From an uncultured Chitinophagaceae bacterium (GTDB lineage Bacteria > Bacteroidota > Bacteroidia > Chitinophagales > Chitinophagaceae): a DNA stretch of 41,335 nucleotides. A model generated the notes under the pieces. It did no database searches. It was not told where the DNA came from and saw only the letters and a list, made by a program, of their open reading frames with translations. Positions 16,729 to 24,977 of this stretch are shown in pieces. The translations under genes were made by a program, and so were the position numbers. Position 1 is the first letter of the stretch. Every line of letters begins with the position of its first letter. The DNA is taken from contig CALJNC010000022.1 of NCBI GenBank assembly GCA_937981995.1, positions 1 through 41,335 on the forward strand, written 5' to 3'.

Positions 16729-17538
16729 ATGCGGTATTTATTTATTGTACTAGTATTCGCTTTATTAGGAGGAGCTAGTTGTGCAAGCAAAAAAAGCCCT
16801 TCTTCACATAAAAAGGTTGTGTATGGTCCAGAGTATCAAAAACGTTTAAACAAGCACCGAAGCCAGCGAGAAGTAGAGATAGCCATTGATGGTTTTTGGC
16901 AAGAATATAGCCGAACCATTAGTAAGAAAAGAATGGCGCAGCGGCAACTTGCATTTACTGATAGCTTAAAAATTTCTATAAGAAAAGATAGCCTTACCCG
17001 CTTTTATGATACGCATGGCAGAATCTCATCAGGACGGTTAGCTAAAAAGAAAAACGGATATCATTTAGGCAACGGGCAAGTTTTTGAATCAATTAGAAGA
17101 GTAGGAGACACGATTATCTTAGGCAACGGCAATGGTTTTACTTACTTAAAAAAAGTTCGCGGCTTTTACACCAAGCCATTTGCACCAGTACGTACTGGTA
17201 GCGATGAAATTGTAGACTTATCTGGTTCTTTTTTATTAGGAAAGTGGAAGGTTTATAAAAAGGAAGATCCTTTATTTAGCCGGAAAAAAAAATACTTGCA
17301 TAGTATAGATATAAAGGACAAACATGCCGACGGGACCTTTGCTATTTATGGGTCATATTATAATGCTGAATTACTTAAAAAGAAACCTGGTTATTTAAAA
17401 GTTGACGATGCTAAAAGTCTTAGTTTGCATTTAGCCAAGGAGAAAGAACAAGCTTATTCAATACGCAAGGCAGCTAATGGAGAATTGATTCTGATACAAA
17501 ATGGCGTTACGTATTACTTGAAGAATTTATCTAAATAA
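16729..17538 (+). CDS. Putative lipoprotein with two lipocalin-like modules
   Basis: 269-residue protein of unknown function. The N-terminus (MRYLFIVLVFALLGGASC) ends in a plausible lipobox with C18. The mature part appears to hold two similar modules: the first from about residue 52 (IDGFWQEYSRT), the second from about 170 (FLLGKWKVYKKED). Each opens with a G-x-W motif typical of lipocalin-like barrels and closes with a hydrophobic strand (GFTYLKKV, GVTYYLKNLSK). The next gene has the same two-part plan and aligns along its length, so the pair arose by duplication. Its start 3 bases after accC suggests translational coupling with the acetyl-CoA carboxylase operon. The lipocalin reading is from pattern only. 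Confidence 0.65.
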   Translation: MRYLFIVLVFALLGGASCASKKSPSSHKKVVYGPEYQKRLNKHRSQREVEIAIDGFWQEYSRTISKKRMAQRQLAFTDSLKISIRKDSLTRFYDTHGRISSGRLAKKKNGYHLGNGQVFESIRRVGDTIILGNGNGFTYLKKVRGFYTKPFAPVRTGSDEIVDLSGSFLLGKWKVYKKEDPLFSRKKKYLHSIDIKDKHADGTFAIYGSYYNAELLKKKPGYLKVDDAKSLSLHLAKEKEQAYSIRKAANGELILIQNGVTYYLKNLSK

Positions 17539-17590
17539 GATTGCTTCCGTACAAAAATTGTACTTTCATAGTCTTAATCAACAATGACTT

Positions 17591-18328
17591 ATGAAAATTT
17601 ATACTTTATTTATTACATGTATTCTGTTCTTTTCATTTGCGGCAACTGCTCAACAGCAGCAGCCTACAGAAGAAGAGAATGCCTATATAGGGAAATGGCA
17701 AGAGTTTGAGCGCACCTATAAAAAAAAGGGTGGTGGCTTTGCGGATTTTAAGGATACAATGCAATTGCAATTTATGCCAGATAGTATGGTACGTATTTGG
17801 TACAGCAAGGGGAGGTACTTTAATGAGCGTTACCGTTTTAATAAAAAGGAACTTCGTTTTGGTAAAGAATATACATTTGACAAGCACTGGCTTAGTGAGG
17901 ACGAATTGATATTAAGAAATAAGAAGGTGTTTCATCATTTTAAAAGAGTGGCTTCACTAAAGCAAGGAGCTATTAAAAAAATAGTACCTGGTGTGGAGCG
18001 CGGTAAGGTAAATTTAAATCCTAGTTTTTTGAAGGGCACTTGGTCATCGTATAAGAAAGAGGATAAAGCCTTTAGTGGTAAGAAACTGTACTTAAAAACC
18101 TTAAATGTACTAGAACAGACTGCCGAAGGGATTTATAATATAAAGCTAAGCCTAGCCAACCGCATGAAGCTTGAACGGTTTGAGGGTGTTATGGATATTA
18201 GCAACTCAACAATGAAATTAGATTTGGGCGATGAAACAATAGTATACGCTATCCTAAAGTTAGAAAATAATGAGATGATTTTATCACGAGATGGTGCTAT
18301 TATCTATTTGAAAGAGTTTAGTAGGTAA
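17591..18328 (+). CDS. Exported paralogue with two lipocalin-like modules
   Basis: 245-residue protein with a Sec signal peptide ending FSFAATAQ and no lipobox cysteine, so it is probably periplasmic rather than lipid-anchored. Module 1 begins IGKWQEFERTYKKKG, module 2 FLKGTWSSYKKEDKAFSGKK; both match the preceding gene (FWQEYSRT and FLLGKWKVYKKEDPLFSRKK), and both proteins end alike (AIIYLKEFSR, VTYYLKNLSK). The 52-base gap contains a 6-bp inverted repeat GTACAA-AAA-TTGTAC at 17549-17563 overlapping a TACTTTCA promoter-like box, so it may have its own promoter. Function unknown. Confidence 0.65.
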   Translation: MKIYTLFITCILFFSFAATAQQQQPTEEENAYIGKWQEFERTYKKKGGGFADFKDTMQLQFMPDSMVRIWYSKGRYFNERYRFNKKELRFGKEYTFDKHWLSEDELILRNKKVFHHFKRVASLKQGAIKKIVPGVERGKVNLNPSFLKGTWSSYKKEDKAFSGKKLYLKTLNVLEQTAEGIYNIKLSLANRMKLERFEGVMDISNSTMKLDLGDETIVYAILKLENNEMILSRDGAIIYLKEFSR

Positions 18329-18330
18329 TC

Positions 18331-18867
18331 TTAAAAACTTTGAGGATAATAGTCTAATATCAATAGCAGTAACAAAGCTAAAAGGGCTACTCCGAAAATT
18401 CGTTTCACTATAGGATTGAATTCTAATCTGCCTGTAGCAAGTCTCCATATGATTAACATTGGAATAAACATCAATATGAGAAAAGGCATCCATTGAAAAA
18501 GGAAATCAGTTGTTATCCAATTACCACTATACCATCTCGTCCAAATATTCGGTCTTAATCCGTTTTTTTGACGAAACGAATTGAATTTATCCACCGTTTC
18601 AAACCTTAGAATTACTTGTTCTTTTTCGTTACACACAGCATAGCTACTATCATGTAGTTCTATCATTATATTCCCTTTATAGAAGTACCACTTTTTTAAG
18701 CCTTGTAATTCTTTATTTGTACTTTTTAATAATAAAAGTATTTCACCTCCAGGATCTGCTATTTGATTGCCTTCAGGTGTTGTATTTGCGAAGTCTCCTA
18801 AACCATTTGCAAAACAGTAGTTTCCTAGGGCGAGTAAGAAGAATATCAATGCGAGTAAACGAATCAT
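18331..18867 (-). CDS. Hypothetical membrane protein
   Basis: 178-residue protein I do not recognise. It starts with a hydrophobic segment (RLLALIFFLLALGNYCFA) that may be a signal peptide or a first helix, then has a soluble region of about 90 residues (GNIMIELHDSS, EKEQVILRFETVDKFNSFRQK). Two transmembrane helices follow near residues 120-140 (WMPFLILMFIPMLIIW) and 155-172 (IFGVALLALLLLLILDY). The C-terminal helix pair resembles the tail of membrane-bound AAA protease accessory domains in layout, but no family is claimed. It is separated from dnaA, on the same strand, by the dnaA terminator, so it has its own transcript. Confidence 0.6.
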   Translation of the reverse strand: MIRLLALIFFLLALGNYCFANGLGDFANTTPEGNQIADPGGEILLLLKSTNKELQGLKKWYFYKGNIMIELHDSSYAVCNEKEQVILRFETVDKFNSFRQKNGLRPNIWTRWYSGNWITTDFLFQWMPFLILMFIPMLIIWRLATGRLEFNPIVKRIFGVALLALLLLLILDYYPQSF

Positions 18868-18920
18868 TTAACTATATAAATATAGTTATCCTATATAGTC
18901 TTTAATCTCAAAGAGTTCAT

Positions 18921-18950
18921 AAAAAAATGCTCCCTCGCAATGCGTGGGAG
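18921..18950 (-). terminator. Intrinsic terminator of dnaA
   Basis: On the minus strand an interrupted hairpin (CTCCC arm, T:T mismatch, GCG/CGC, loop of three) at 18930-18950 is followed by seven T (A run 18921-18927). It lies 25 bases after the dnaA stop codon and separates dnaA from the membrane-protein gene. Confidence 0.75.
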
Positions 18951-18974
18951 GATTTTACATAGTTTAAATACCAA

Positions 18975-20411
18975 TTAGATAGAAGCTAGCTGCACTTTCT
19001 GCTGTAGCTCTTTTACTTGCTCTCTTATAAGAGAATCAGTATCCATTAGGTTTTTAACCGTTTGGCATGAGTGAATTACCGTAGTATGATCACGTCCTCC
19101 AAAGTGGTCTCCAATAGTTTTCAATGAGTTTTTAGTGTATTGCTTAGCAAGGAACATTGATATCTGTCTTGCCTGTACAATTTCACGCTTACGAGTTTTA
19201 GCTTGTAGCTTATCGTAGGTTACACTGTAATACTCACATACCATTTTTTGAATAGCATCTATCGTTACCTCTTTCGAGCTAGTTTTTACAATATTGCGTA
19301 ATACCTTCTTAGCTAGTTCAATATCAATATCTCTTTTTACAAGAGAAGAGTGAGCTAGTAAGGATATTAATGCACCTTCAATTTCACGTACATTATTTTG
19401 TACATTATAGGCTAGGTATTTTACAACCTCAGCTGGTAACTCTAAGCCATCATTCTTCATTTTATGATCTAGGATAGCCATACGGGTATCAAAGTCAGGC
19501 ATTTGAAGGTCAGCACTTAGGCCCCAACGGAATCTTGAAAGCAAACGTTCTTGCATTCCGTTTAAATCTTTTGGTGGTTTATCACTGGTAAGGATTAGTT
19601 GCTTACCATTTTGATGTAAGTGGTTAAAGATTGAGAAGAAGGCATCCTGAGATTTGATAGCAGGAGCGAAATAGTGGATATCGTCAATAATCAATACATC
19701 TATCAGCTGATAGAAATTGATAAAGTCATTTATCTCATTATTGCGCGCGTGCTCCATAAACTGATGGATGAATTTCTCAGCGCTTACATATAAAACAGTG
19801 CGGTTGGGGTGCATGCGGCGCGTCTCGTTTCCGATAGCGTGTACCAAATGCGTTTTGCCCAATCCTGAGCCGCCATAAATTACCAATGGGTTAAAAGAAG
19901 TGCCTCCTGGTTTTTGAGCTACAGCCATTCCTGCATTGCGTGCTAATTTGTTGCACTCACCTTCCACAAAACGGTCAAAGGTGTAATTAGGGTTTAGTTG
20001 TGGGTCAATCTGTGAACGCTTTAATCCTGGAATTACAAAAGGATTTTTGATAGAAAAGTCTTCCTGCTGTTTTACCTGTGTGTATTGGTTGCTGTAGGCA
20101 GCGCTGCCTTGTGTGCTACTTGATACTCTTACAGATGCAGGGTTGTGCGCATTGCGGCTCTCCATGAGTATACGATACTCAAGCTGTGCGTTCTTTCCTA
20201 TTTCACGTTTAATAGTTTTTGCAATTAATTCTACGTAGTGTTCTTCAATCCACTCATAAAAAAATTGACTAGGGACTTCAATTGTTAGAATTTCGTTTTC
20301 TAAGCTAACTGGTTTTATCGGCTCAAACCACGTTTTATATGCCTGCCAACTGATGTTGTCTTTGATCACTTTTAAGCTGTTCTCCCAAACTTGTTCTGCA
20401 GTTTTCGACAT
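18975..20411 (-). CDS. dnaA: Chromosomal replication initiator DnaA
   Basis: AAA+ initiator that binds DnaA boxes at oriC, unwinds the origin and loads the helicase. 478 residues with all four domains: an N-terminal helicase-loading domain (WENSLKVIKDNISWQAYKTWF), a short variable linker, the ATPase with Walker A GGSGLGKTHL and Walker B VLIIDDIHYF plus the LLSRFRWGL arginine-finger region, and the C-terminal helix-turn-helix with the signature GGRDHTTVIHSCQTV. It is alone in its transcription unit: no dnaN or recF is adjacent, unlike in many other phyla. Two DnaA-box matches lie just upstream of its start codon and suggest autoregulation. Confidence 0.98.
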   Translation of the reverse strand: MSKTAEQVWENSLKVIKDNISWQAYKTWFEPIKPVSLENEILTIEVPSQFFYEWIEEHYVELIAKTIKREIGKNAQLEYRILMESRNAHNPASVRVSSSTQGSAAYSNQYTQVKQQEDFSIKNPFVIPGLKRSQIDPQLNPNYTFDRFVEGECNKLARNAGMAVAQKPGGTSFNPLVIYGGSGLGKTHLVHAIGNETRRMHPNRTVLYVSAEKFIHQFMEHARNNEINDFINFYQLIDVLIIDDIHYFAPAIKSQDAFFSIFNHLHQNGKQLILTSDKPPKDLNGMQERLLSRFRWGLSADLQMPDFDTRMAILDHKMKNDGLELPAEVVKYLAYNVQNNVREIEGALISLLAHSSLVKRDIDIELAKKVLRNIVKTSSKEVTIDAIQKMVCEYYSVTYDKLQAKTRKREIVQARQISMFLAKQYTKNSLKTIGDHFGGRDHTTVIHSCQTVKNLMDTDSLIREQVKELQQKVQLASI

Positions 20412-20484
20412 GTGTGTTACGTAAATTTTTTGTGTTTTGAGTTTTTAATTATTAGATACTTTGTGTACGAATCGATCCTTTAAT

Positions 20485-20545
20485 TGTGGATAAAGTTCGT
20501 AGGGCGAAAGTGGGTAATTTTTGTGTATAAAAAAAATTTTTTTCC
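20485..20545. promoter_or_regulatory. DnaA boxes and AT tract upstream of dnaA (control region or origin part)
   Basis: TGTGGATAA at 20485-20493 is the exact reverse complement of the DnaA box TTATCCACA, and TGTGTATAA at 20522-20530 fits TTATNCACA on the same strand, 37 bases away. An A8-T7 tract follows at 20529-20543. All lie in the 140-base gap between dnaA and the metallophosphatase gene. They can serve DnaA autoregulation; whether they are part of oriC cannot be decided here. Confidence 0.5.
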
Positions 20546-20551
20546 GTTTGT

Positions 20552-21466
20552 TTATTTAGAAATTTTGACAGGTAGGTTGGAATCATATTTTAATTCATTT
20601 TTTGGCTCGAAATTCACATTTATTTTTCCTAAATTGATACCTGCCCATCCAACTTGGTTAATTAAAATGAGCTTTCCATTTTTATTTTGTAGCTCAGTTG
20701 GCTTATTTAAAAAAGTATGTGTATGTCCCCCAATAATTAAATCAATGTGCTCACTTTTTTGTGCGAGGATTACGTCGCTTATTTTTTCTGTTTTGTAGCG
20801 GTAGCCCAAATGAGAAAGGCAAATAACATAATCACACTTTTTGCTTTGCTTTAGGTAGCTTGCAATACGTTGTGCACTGTTTACCGGATCGTTGTATATT
20901 GTATTGCCATAGAGTTTTTTTAATACAAGTCCTTGCAGTTCAATACCTACTCCAAGGATGCCAATTTTTAAGCCATCACGTTTTATAATTTTGTACTGAG
21001 GAATTTTTCCTTTGAGCGGTGTTTCTTTAAAATTGTAGTTGCAATTTACTAGTGGAAAGTTGGCATATTCCAAATTTTGGGCAAGTGCCTCTATACCATT
21101 ATCAAAATCATGATTACCTATGGTGCCGGCATCATAATCTAGCAAACTCATCATTTCAATTTCGGCTTTTCCCTTGTATAAATTATAATAAGGCGTACCC
21201 TGAAACATATCGCCCGCATCTAGAAGCAAAACGTTCTTTTCTGAGCCCCTTATTTTGTTAATAATTCGCTCTCGATTCACTACGCCGCCCAAGCCGGCAT
21301 ATTTACCCCCATCCATCGGGAAAGGATCCAAGCGAGAGTGAACATCATTCGTATGTAAAATACAAAGCTGTTTTTGCGTAGACGCAAAACTTTCAAAAGG
21401 AAAGCCTGTAGTGCTTAAAAGGGCTGTTGCTTGTATACTGCGCTTTATAAATTTCCTTCTTTTCAT
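20552..21466 (-). CDS. Tat-exported metallophosphatase, UshA/5'-nucleotidase N-terminal type
   Basis: Dimetal phosphatase of the calcineurin-like superfamily, probably a periplasmic nucleotidase. The ATG at 21466 gives 304 residues starting MKRRKFIKRS, a twin-arginine signal followed by a hydrophobic stretch and an FAS cleavage region; a TTG at 21505 would place extra residues before it. Metal-binding motifs are LHTNDVHSRLDP, LLLDAGDMFQGTP, TIGNHDFDNG, CLSHLGY and IIGGHTHTFL. The C-terminal substrate-binding domain of UshA is absent; in many Bacteroidota it is encoded as a separate protein, but no such gene is seen next to this one. The sequence after the ATG favours this start. Confidence 0.88.
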   Translation of the reverse strand: MKRRKFIKRSIQATALLSTTGFPFESFASTQKQLCILHTNDVHSRLDPFPMDGGKYAGLGGVVNRERIINKIRGSEKNVLLLDAGDMFQGTPYYNLYKGKAEIEMMSLLDYDAGTIGNHDFDNGIEALAQNLEYANFPLVNCNYNFKETPLKGKIPQYKIIKRDGLKIGILGVGIELQGLVLKKLYGNTIYNDPVNSAQRIASYLKQSKKCDYVICLSHLGYRYKTEKISDVILAQKSEHIDLIIGGHTHTFLNKPTELQNKNGKLILINQVGWAGINLGKINVNFEPKNELKYDSNLPVKISK

Positions 21467-21608
21467 GCCTATGGCTTGAAAGTACAACAGCCTTTTTGAA
21501 TCCAAAAAAATTGACGTGTTTGATTGTAAAATACGTTCTTTTAACTCAAGTTTAACTGCCTACAATGCAGTAGCCATAAGGCTTGTGTGCATATTGCAGC
21601 TATAGATT

Positions 21609-23558
21609 ATGCGCCGTTTTTTATCACTTAGTATCCTGCTGTTATTTATAGTCCATGGGCTGGTTGCCCAGGAGGTTGTATTTACTACAAGAGTGCAGGA
21701 GAATAAAATGGGCACGAAAGACGTGATACGAGTTCAATATGAGATTGAGAATGTGCAACGGGTTCAAAACTTACAGTTGACAAATCAAAAGGATTTTATG
21801 ATGATAGGCGAGCCCTCAGAAGGTTCGCGATTGGATATGACCAATGATAAGGTAAGCATGAGTAAAACGTATACCTTTTTATTTCAACCAAAACGTGCCG
21901 GCAGACTTACTTTTCCTATTGCCCTAGCAAGAGTTAAGGGCAAAACTATAAAATCTAAACCGGTAAGTATAGATGTTGTAAAGGGCTCAATGGCCAAAAG
22001 ACAAGCGCCTAGAAGAAGACAAATGGTTGACCCCTTTGCTGATATGATGGAAGAATTTGAGCAAATGGAACAACAAATGATGGCTCAAAGAAGGCAATTG
22101 TTTAATCAAAGAAGGCAGCAAGGCAGGAATCAGCAGCAATACCAAAGAAACGCTCGACCAGCCGTAAGAGACTTAGTTACACCAGAGAATTTAAGAGAAA
22201 ACCTTTTTATTAAAGCAGAAGTAGACAAGCAGCAGGTTAGAGTAGGTGAGCAAATTATGGTATCTTATAAGTTGTACTCTCGGGTGGAGGCTCAAATGAG
22301 TTCAATCAAGTCACCAAAATTATCTAATTTTTGGACGCAGGATTTTGATATGCCTCGCTATCCGCAACCCAAGCGTGAAATGTATAAGGGCAAAGAGTAT
22401 TCAGTAATTACTATAAAAAAGTCAGCTTTGTTTCCTACCCAACTAGGTGAACTTACCATTGACCCTTTGGAAGTAGAAGGGGTCGTAACGCTGCAAAATC
22501 CTGTACCGGTAAGGAGAACGAATCCTTATGGAAATGTATTTCAAGAAGAGATAATATATGAGCCTTATCAAAAACCAATAAAAGATTCGAGTGAACCTAT
22601 TACGATTACAGTGGTTGAGTTTCCTGAAGAGGAAAAACCTGCTGATTTTAATGGTGCCGTAGGATCTTTTGAAATAGAAAGTAAAATTAGTGCAGCTGAA
22701 GTGTCAACCGATGATGTAGCCACCCTAACTGTAATTATAAGAGGCAGCGGTAATTTAAAACTAATGGAGGCTCCCAAGCTATTATTACCAGATAGCATTG
22801 TAGAAGTATTTGACCCGATTGTATTTGATACTATTACTAGTAAAGCCAAAAATAGAATTACGGGTTATAAGAAAATTCAATATCGTTTTATGCCCAAAGG
22901 AACTGGAGAATTAAAAATTCCAAGCGTGCGATTGGCTTATTATAATGCCAACGCGGAGCGCTATGAAACAAAAGAGACTACAGAATATTCAATAAGGGTA
23001 AAGCCAGGAAAGGTAGAGCGCAAAGGAGAGCATATATTACCCATGTATATACATGACATAGCCTCGGAAAATATGAAGCTGCAAAAAGATAAATCAATTA
23101 TTCTACCAGAACAAATGTGGTATTGGGGAGCTTATTTACTGCCAGCGCTTGGGTTTATTTTTCTGCTAGGATTCTCACGTAAAGAAGAACATGAGCGCAA
23201 GGATAAAGTACGTTTTAAGAATAAGCGAGCTAATAAAGTTGCGTTAAAAAGATTAGACAAAGCGGAGCAACATAGAAAAGCAAACGAGCAGACCAAGTTT
23301 TATGAAGAAACTTCAAAAGCTGTATGGCTTTATTTAAGTGACAAGCTAAATATTCCATTAGCTACTTTATCCAAAGAAATGGCAGGTACACTGCTTAGGA
23401 GAAAAGAAATTTCTCAAAACCTTATAGACGAGGTGTTTTTAATTACTGATGAGTGCGAGCTAGCGCTATATGCTCCTGAAGCGGGTGATTTTAAAATGAA
23501 TCAAATATATTCGGACAGTCTAAGATTAATTGGCACCTTAGAGGATAAATTAGGATGA
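21609..23558 (+). CDS. batD: BatD, Bacteroidota aerotolerance protein
   Basis: 649-residue membrane-anchored protein of the Bat (aerotolerance) system. It has a Sec signal ending GLVAQ, beta-rich BatD repeats (VQYEIENVQ, YTFLFQPKRAGRLTFP; later VSYKLYSR, GELTIDPLEVEGVV, GSFEIESKI), one transmembrane helix near residue 510 (WYWGAYLLPALGFIFLLGF), and a helical cytoplasmic tail. Between residues about 130 and 190 lies a Met/Gln/Arg-rich low-complexity stretch (EEFEQMEQQMMAQRRQ...). batE follows with a 4-base ATGA overlap. The usual upstream members batA, batB and batC are not here; the upstream neighbour faces the other way. Confidence 0.92.
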   Translation: MRRFLSLSILLLFIVHGLVAQEVVFTTRVQENKMGTKDVIRVQYEIENVQRVQNLQLTNQKDFMMIGEPSEGSRLDMTNDKVSMSKTYTFLFQPKRAGRLTFPIALARVKGKTIKSKPVSIDVVKGSMAKRQAPRRRQMVDPFADMMEEFEQMEQQMMAQRRQLFNQRRQQGRNQQQYQRNARPAVRDLVTPENLRENLFIKAEVDKQQVRVGEQIMVSYKLYSRVEAQMSSIKSPKLSNFWTQDFDMPRYPQPKREMYKGKEYSVITIKKSALFPTQLGELTIDPLEVEGVVTLQNPVPVRRTNPYGNVFQEEIIYEPYQKPIKDSSEPITITVVEFPEEEKPADFNGAVGSFEIESKISAAEVSTDDVATLTVIIRGSGNLKLMEAPKLLLPDSIVEVFDPIVFDTITSKAKNRITGYKKIQYRFMPKGTGELKIPSVRLAYYNANAERYETKETTEYSIRVKPGKVERKGEHILPMYIHDIASENMKLQKDKSIILPEQMWYWGAYLLPALGFIFLLGFSRKEEHERKDKVRFKNKRANKVALKRLDKAEQHRKANEQTKFYEETSKAVWLYLSDKLNIPLATLSKEMAGTLLRRKEISQNLIDEVFLITDECELALYAPEAGDFKMNQIYSDSLRLIGTLEDKLG

Positions 23559-24298
23559 GTTTAAAACAACTATTCTTATTGCTTGTATTTATTACAGCCG
23601 GTATACAATCCCGCGCTGAGGGTAATGTAATGTTTGAGCAGGCCAATGCTTTATACCACAGCAAAAATTATGATAGTGCTGCACAGCTCTATACTCAATT
23701 GGTACAAAATGGCTATTGCAGCGATGACTTGTATTATAATATGGGCAATGCTTTTTATAAAGCCGGTAAAGTAGGCTGGGCTATTTGGTCCTACCGAAAA
23801 TCTATGGCTATCAATTGTACCAAAAATACCTTAGATAATTATCGCCTGGCTAAAAAGCAGATTAAAAACCCACTCTTGGAGCAAAAGGAAATATTCTTTC
23901 TGCATTGGTGGCAATCACTTTATTCCTTACTTACAGTAAATGGATGGTCGGTATTTGCGTTAATTAGCTTTATTATCTTTTTGGTACATATGTATTTTAG
24001 ATTGGTTAGGAAAATGAACCTATCCGCCATGCTAGGCTATTTCTTTTTAGGCCTGTTTTTGTTATCCGTCTTTCTAATGTTTATACAATATTATAATAGT
24101 ATAAATCACTACGAGGCGGTGGTGGTAGATCGTACGTATTTTGAAGGGGAGCAAGCACAAGAACAAGAGCGCTTGCCAGAAGGTAGCGAAGTAAAAATTG
24201 TAGATAAAGAGCCAGGGGATAAGAAAGGTCAGGTGCTTGTAAAATTATCTGATTTGCGTGAAGGTTTTGTATCAAAACAAGCATTGAAAAAGCTGTAA
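23555..24298 (+). CDS. batE: BatE, TPR and SH3-like protein
   Basis: 247-residue partner of BatD. It has a signal peptide, TPR-like repeats in residues about 25-100 (MFEQANALYHSKNYDSAAQL, YYNMGNAFYKAGKVGWAI), two transmembrane helices at about 128-148 and 158-180 (FALISFIIFLVHMYF, YFFLGLFLLSVFLMFI), and a C-terminal SH3-like domain (EAVVVDRTYF ... LPEGSEVKIV ... LREGFVSKQALKKL). The start codon overlaps the batD stop as ATGA, so translation is coupled. An 11-bp inverted repeat begins 5 bases after its stop codon. Confidence 0.9.
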   Translation: MSLKQLFLLLVFITAGIQSRAEGNVMFEQANALYHSKNYDSAAQLYTQLVQNGYCSDDLYYNMGNAFYKAGKVGWAIWSYRKSMAINCTKNTLDNYRLAKKQIKNPLLEQKEIFFLHWWQSLYSLLTVNGWSVFALISFIIFLVHMYFRLVRKMNLSAMLGYFFLGLFLLSVFLMFIQYYNSINHYEAVVVDRTYFEGEQAQEQERLPEGSEVKIVDKEPGDKKGQVLVKLSDLREGFVSKQALKKL

Positions 24299-24302
24299 TC
24301 AT

Positions 24303-24334
24303 TTCATTGCGATTTACCTTTGCATCGCAATGAA
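24303..24334 (+). promoter_or_regulatory. Perfect 11-bp inverted repeat around the sco start codon
   Basis: TTCATTGCGAT (24303-24313) and ATCGCAATGAA (24324-24334) are exact reverse complements with a 10-base loop. The loop holds TACCTTTG (24315-24322), a perfect Bacteroidota -7 box, and the right arm contains the ATG of the sco gene. It could be an operator, or in read-through mRNA a hairpin that hides the start codon. Confidence 0.6.
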
Positions 24335-24971
24335 TCCAACCAGAATATTTATCCTAGTTTTCTTGATGCTTTTAGGCGTCGCTTTTTTAGCCTACTATAA
24401 TTATGAGTACAAGCAAAGCCCCAGAGCCTTGCCAACCCTTGGTAATCCTGGGCATAAAGTAGGTAATTTTTCTTTTATTAGTCATAATGGAGATACGGTA
24501 ACACACGAAGACGTAAAAGGAAAAATTAGAGTGGTAGAATATTTTTTTACTACCTGTAAAGGGATTTGTCCTGAAATGAATGAAAATATGACGGCTGTGC
24601 ACAAAGCATTTAGAGGTGATAATGACATAATGATATTATCCCACACCGTGGATCCTGATACGGATACCGTTGAGCAAATGAAACGCTATGCTGATAAGCA
24701 TGAAGCTGAAGGCAATCAATGGCTATTTCTTACCGGTGCCAAAAAAGATTTATATGAAATGGCGGTGCGCTCCTATTTAATTACTGGTTTAGAAGAAAAG
24801 GATTACAATAAAAAAATCACGCCTGATTTTATACACTCGCAATACTTTATACTAGTAGATAAGTATAATAGCATTCGTGGTGCGTATGATGGTACGGATA
24901 AAGAAAAGGTTGAAAAGTTGATTGATGATATAAAAGAATTAAAACGCGAGAAACCAGGAACTTCTGAATAG
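24330..24971 (+). CDS. SCO1/SenC family copper-binding protein
   Basis: Membrane-anchored thioredoxin-fold protein that helps insert copper into the CuA centre of cytochrome c oxidase, or acts as a thiol reductase. The 213-residue product has one N-terminal transmembrane anchor (IFILVFLMLLGVAFLAYY) and then the SCO domain with the copper ligands C76 and C80 in FTTCKGICPEM and H169 in DFIHSQYF. Other family features are VGNFSFISHNGDTVT and ILSHTVDPDTDTVEQM. It lies between batE and a TlpA-like gene, 6 bases before the latter, so a redox-protein pair is encoded here. Confidence 0.93.
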   Translation: MNPTRIFILVFLMLLGVAFLAYYNYEYKQSPRALPTLGNPGHKVGNFSFISHNGDTVTHEDVKGKIRVVEYFFTTCKGICPEMNENMTAVHKAFRGDNDIMILSHTVDPDTDTVEQMKRYADKHEAEGNQWLFLTGAKKDLYEMAVRSYLITGLEEKDYNKKITPDFIHSQYFILVDKYNSIRGAYDGTDKEKVEKLIDDIKELKREKPGTSE

Positions 24972-24977
24972 AATATT

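Noticed and set aside
17549-17563. GTACAA-AAA-TTGTAC palindrome before the second lipocalin-like gene
   Set aside because: Short and in AT-rich DNA; overlaps a promoter-like box but there is no second copy to support an operator.
18587-18595. DnaA-box-like TTATCCACC
   Set aside because: A single site with a mismatch inside a coding region; expected by chance.
21467-21505. TTG start of the metallophosphatase
   Set aside because: It would put 13 residues in front of the twin-arginine signal, which should be at the N-terminus.
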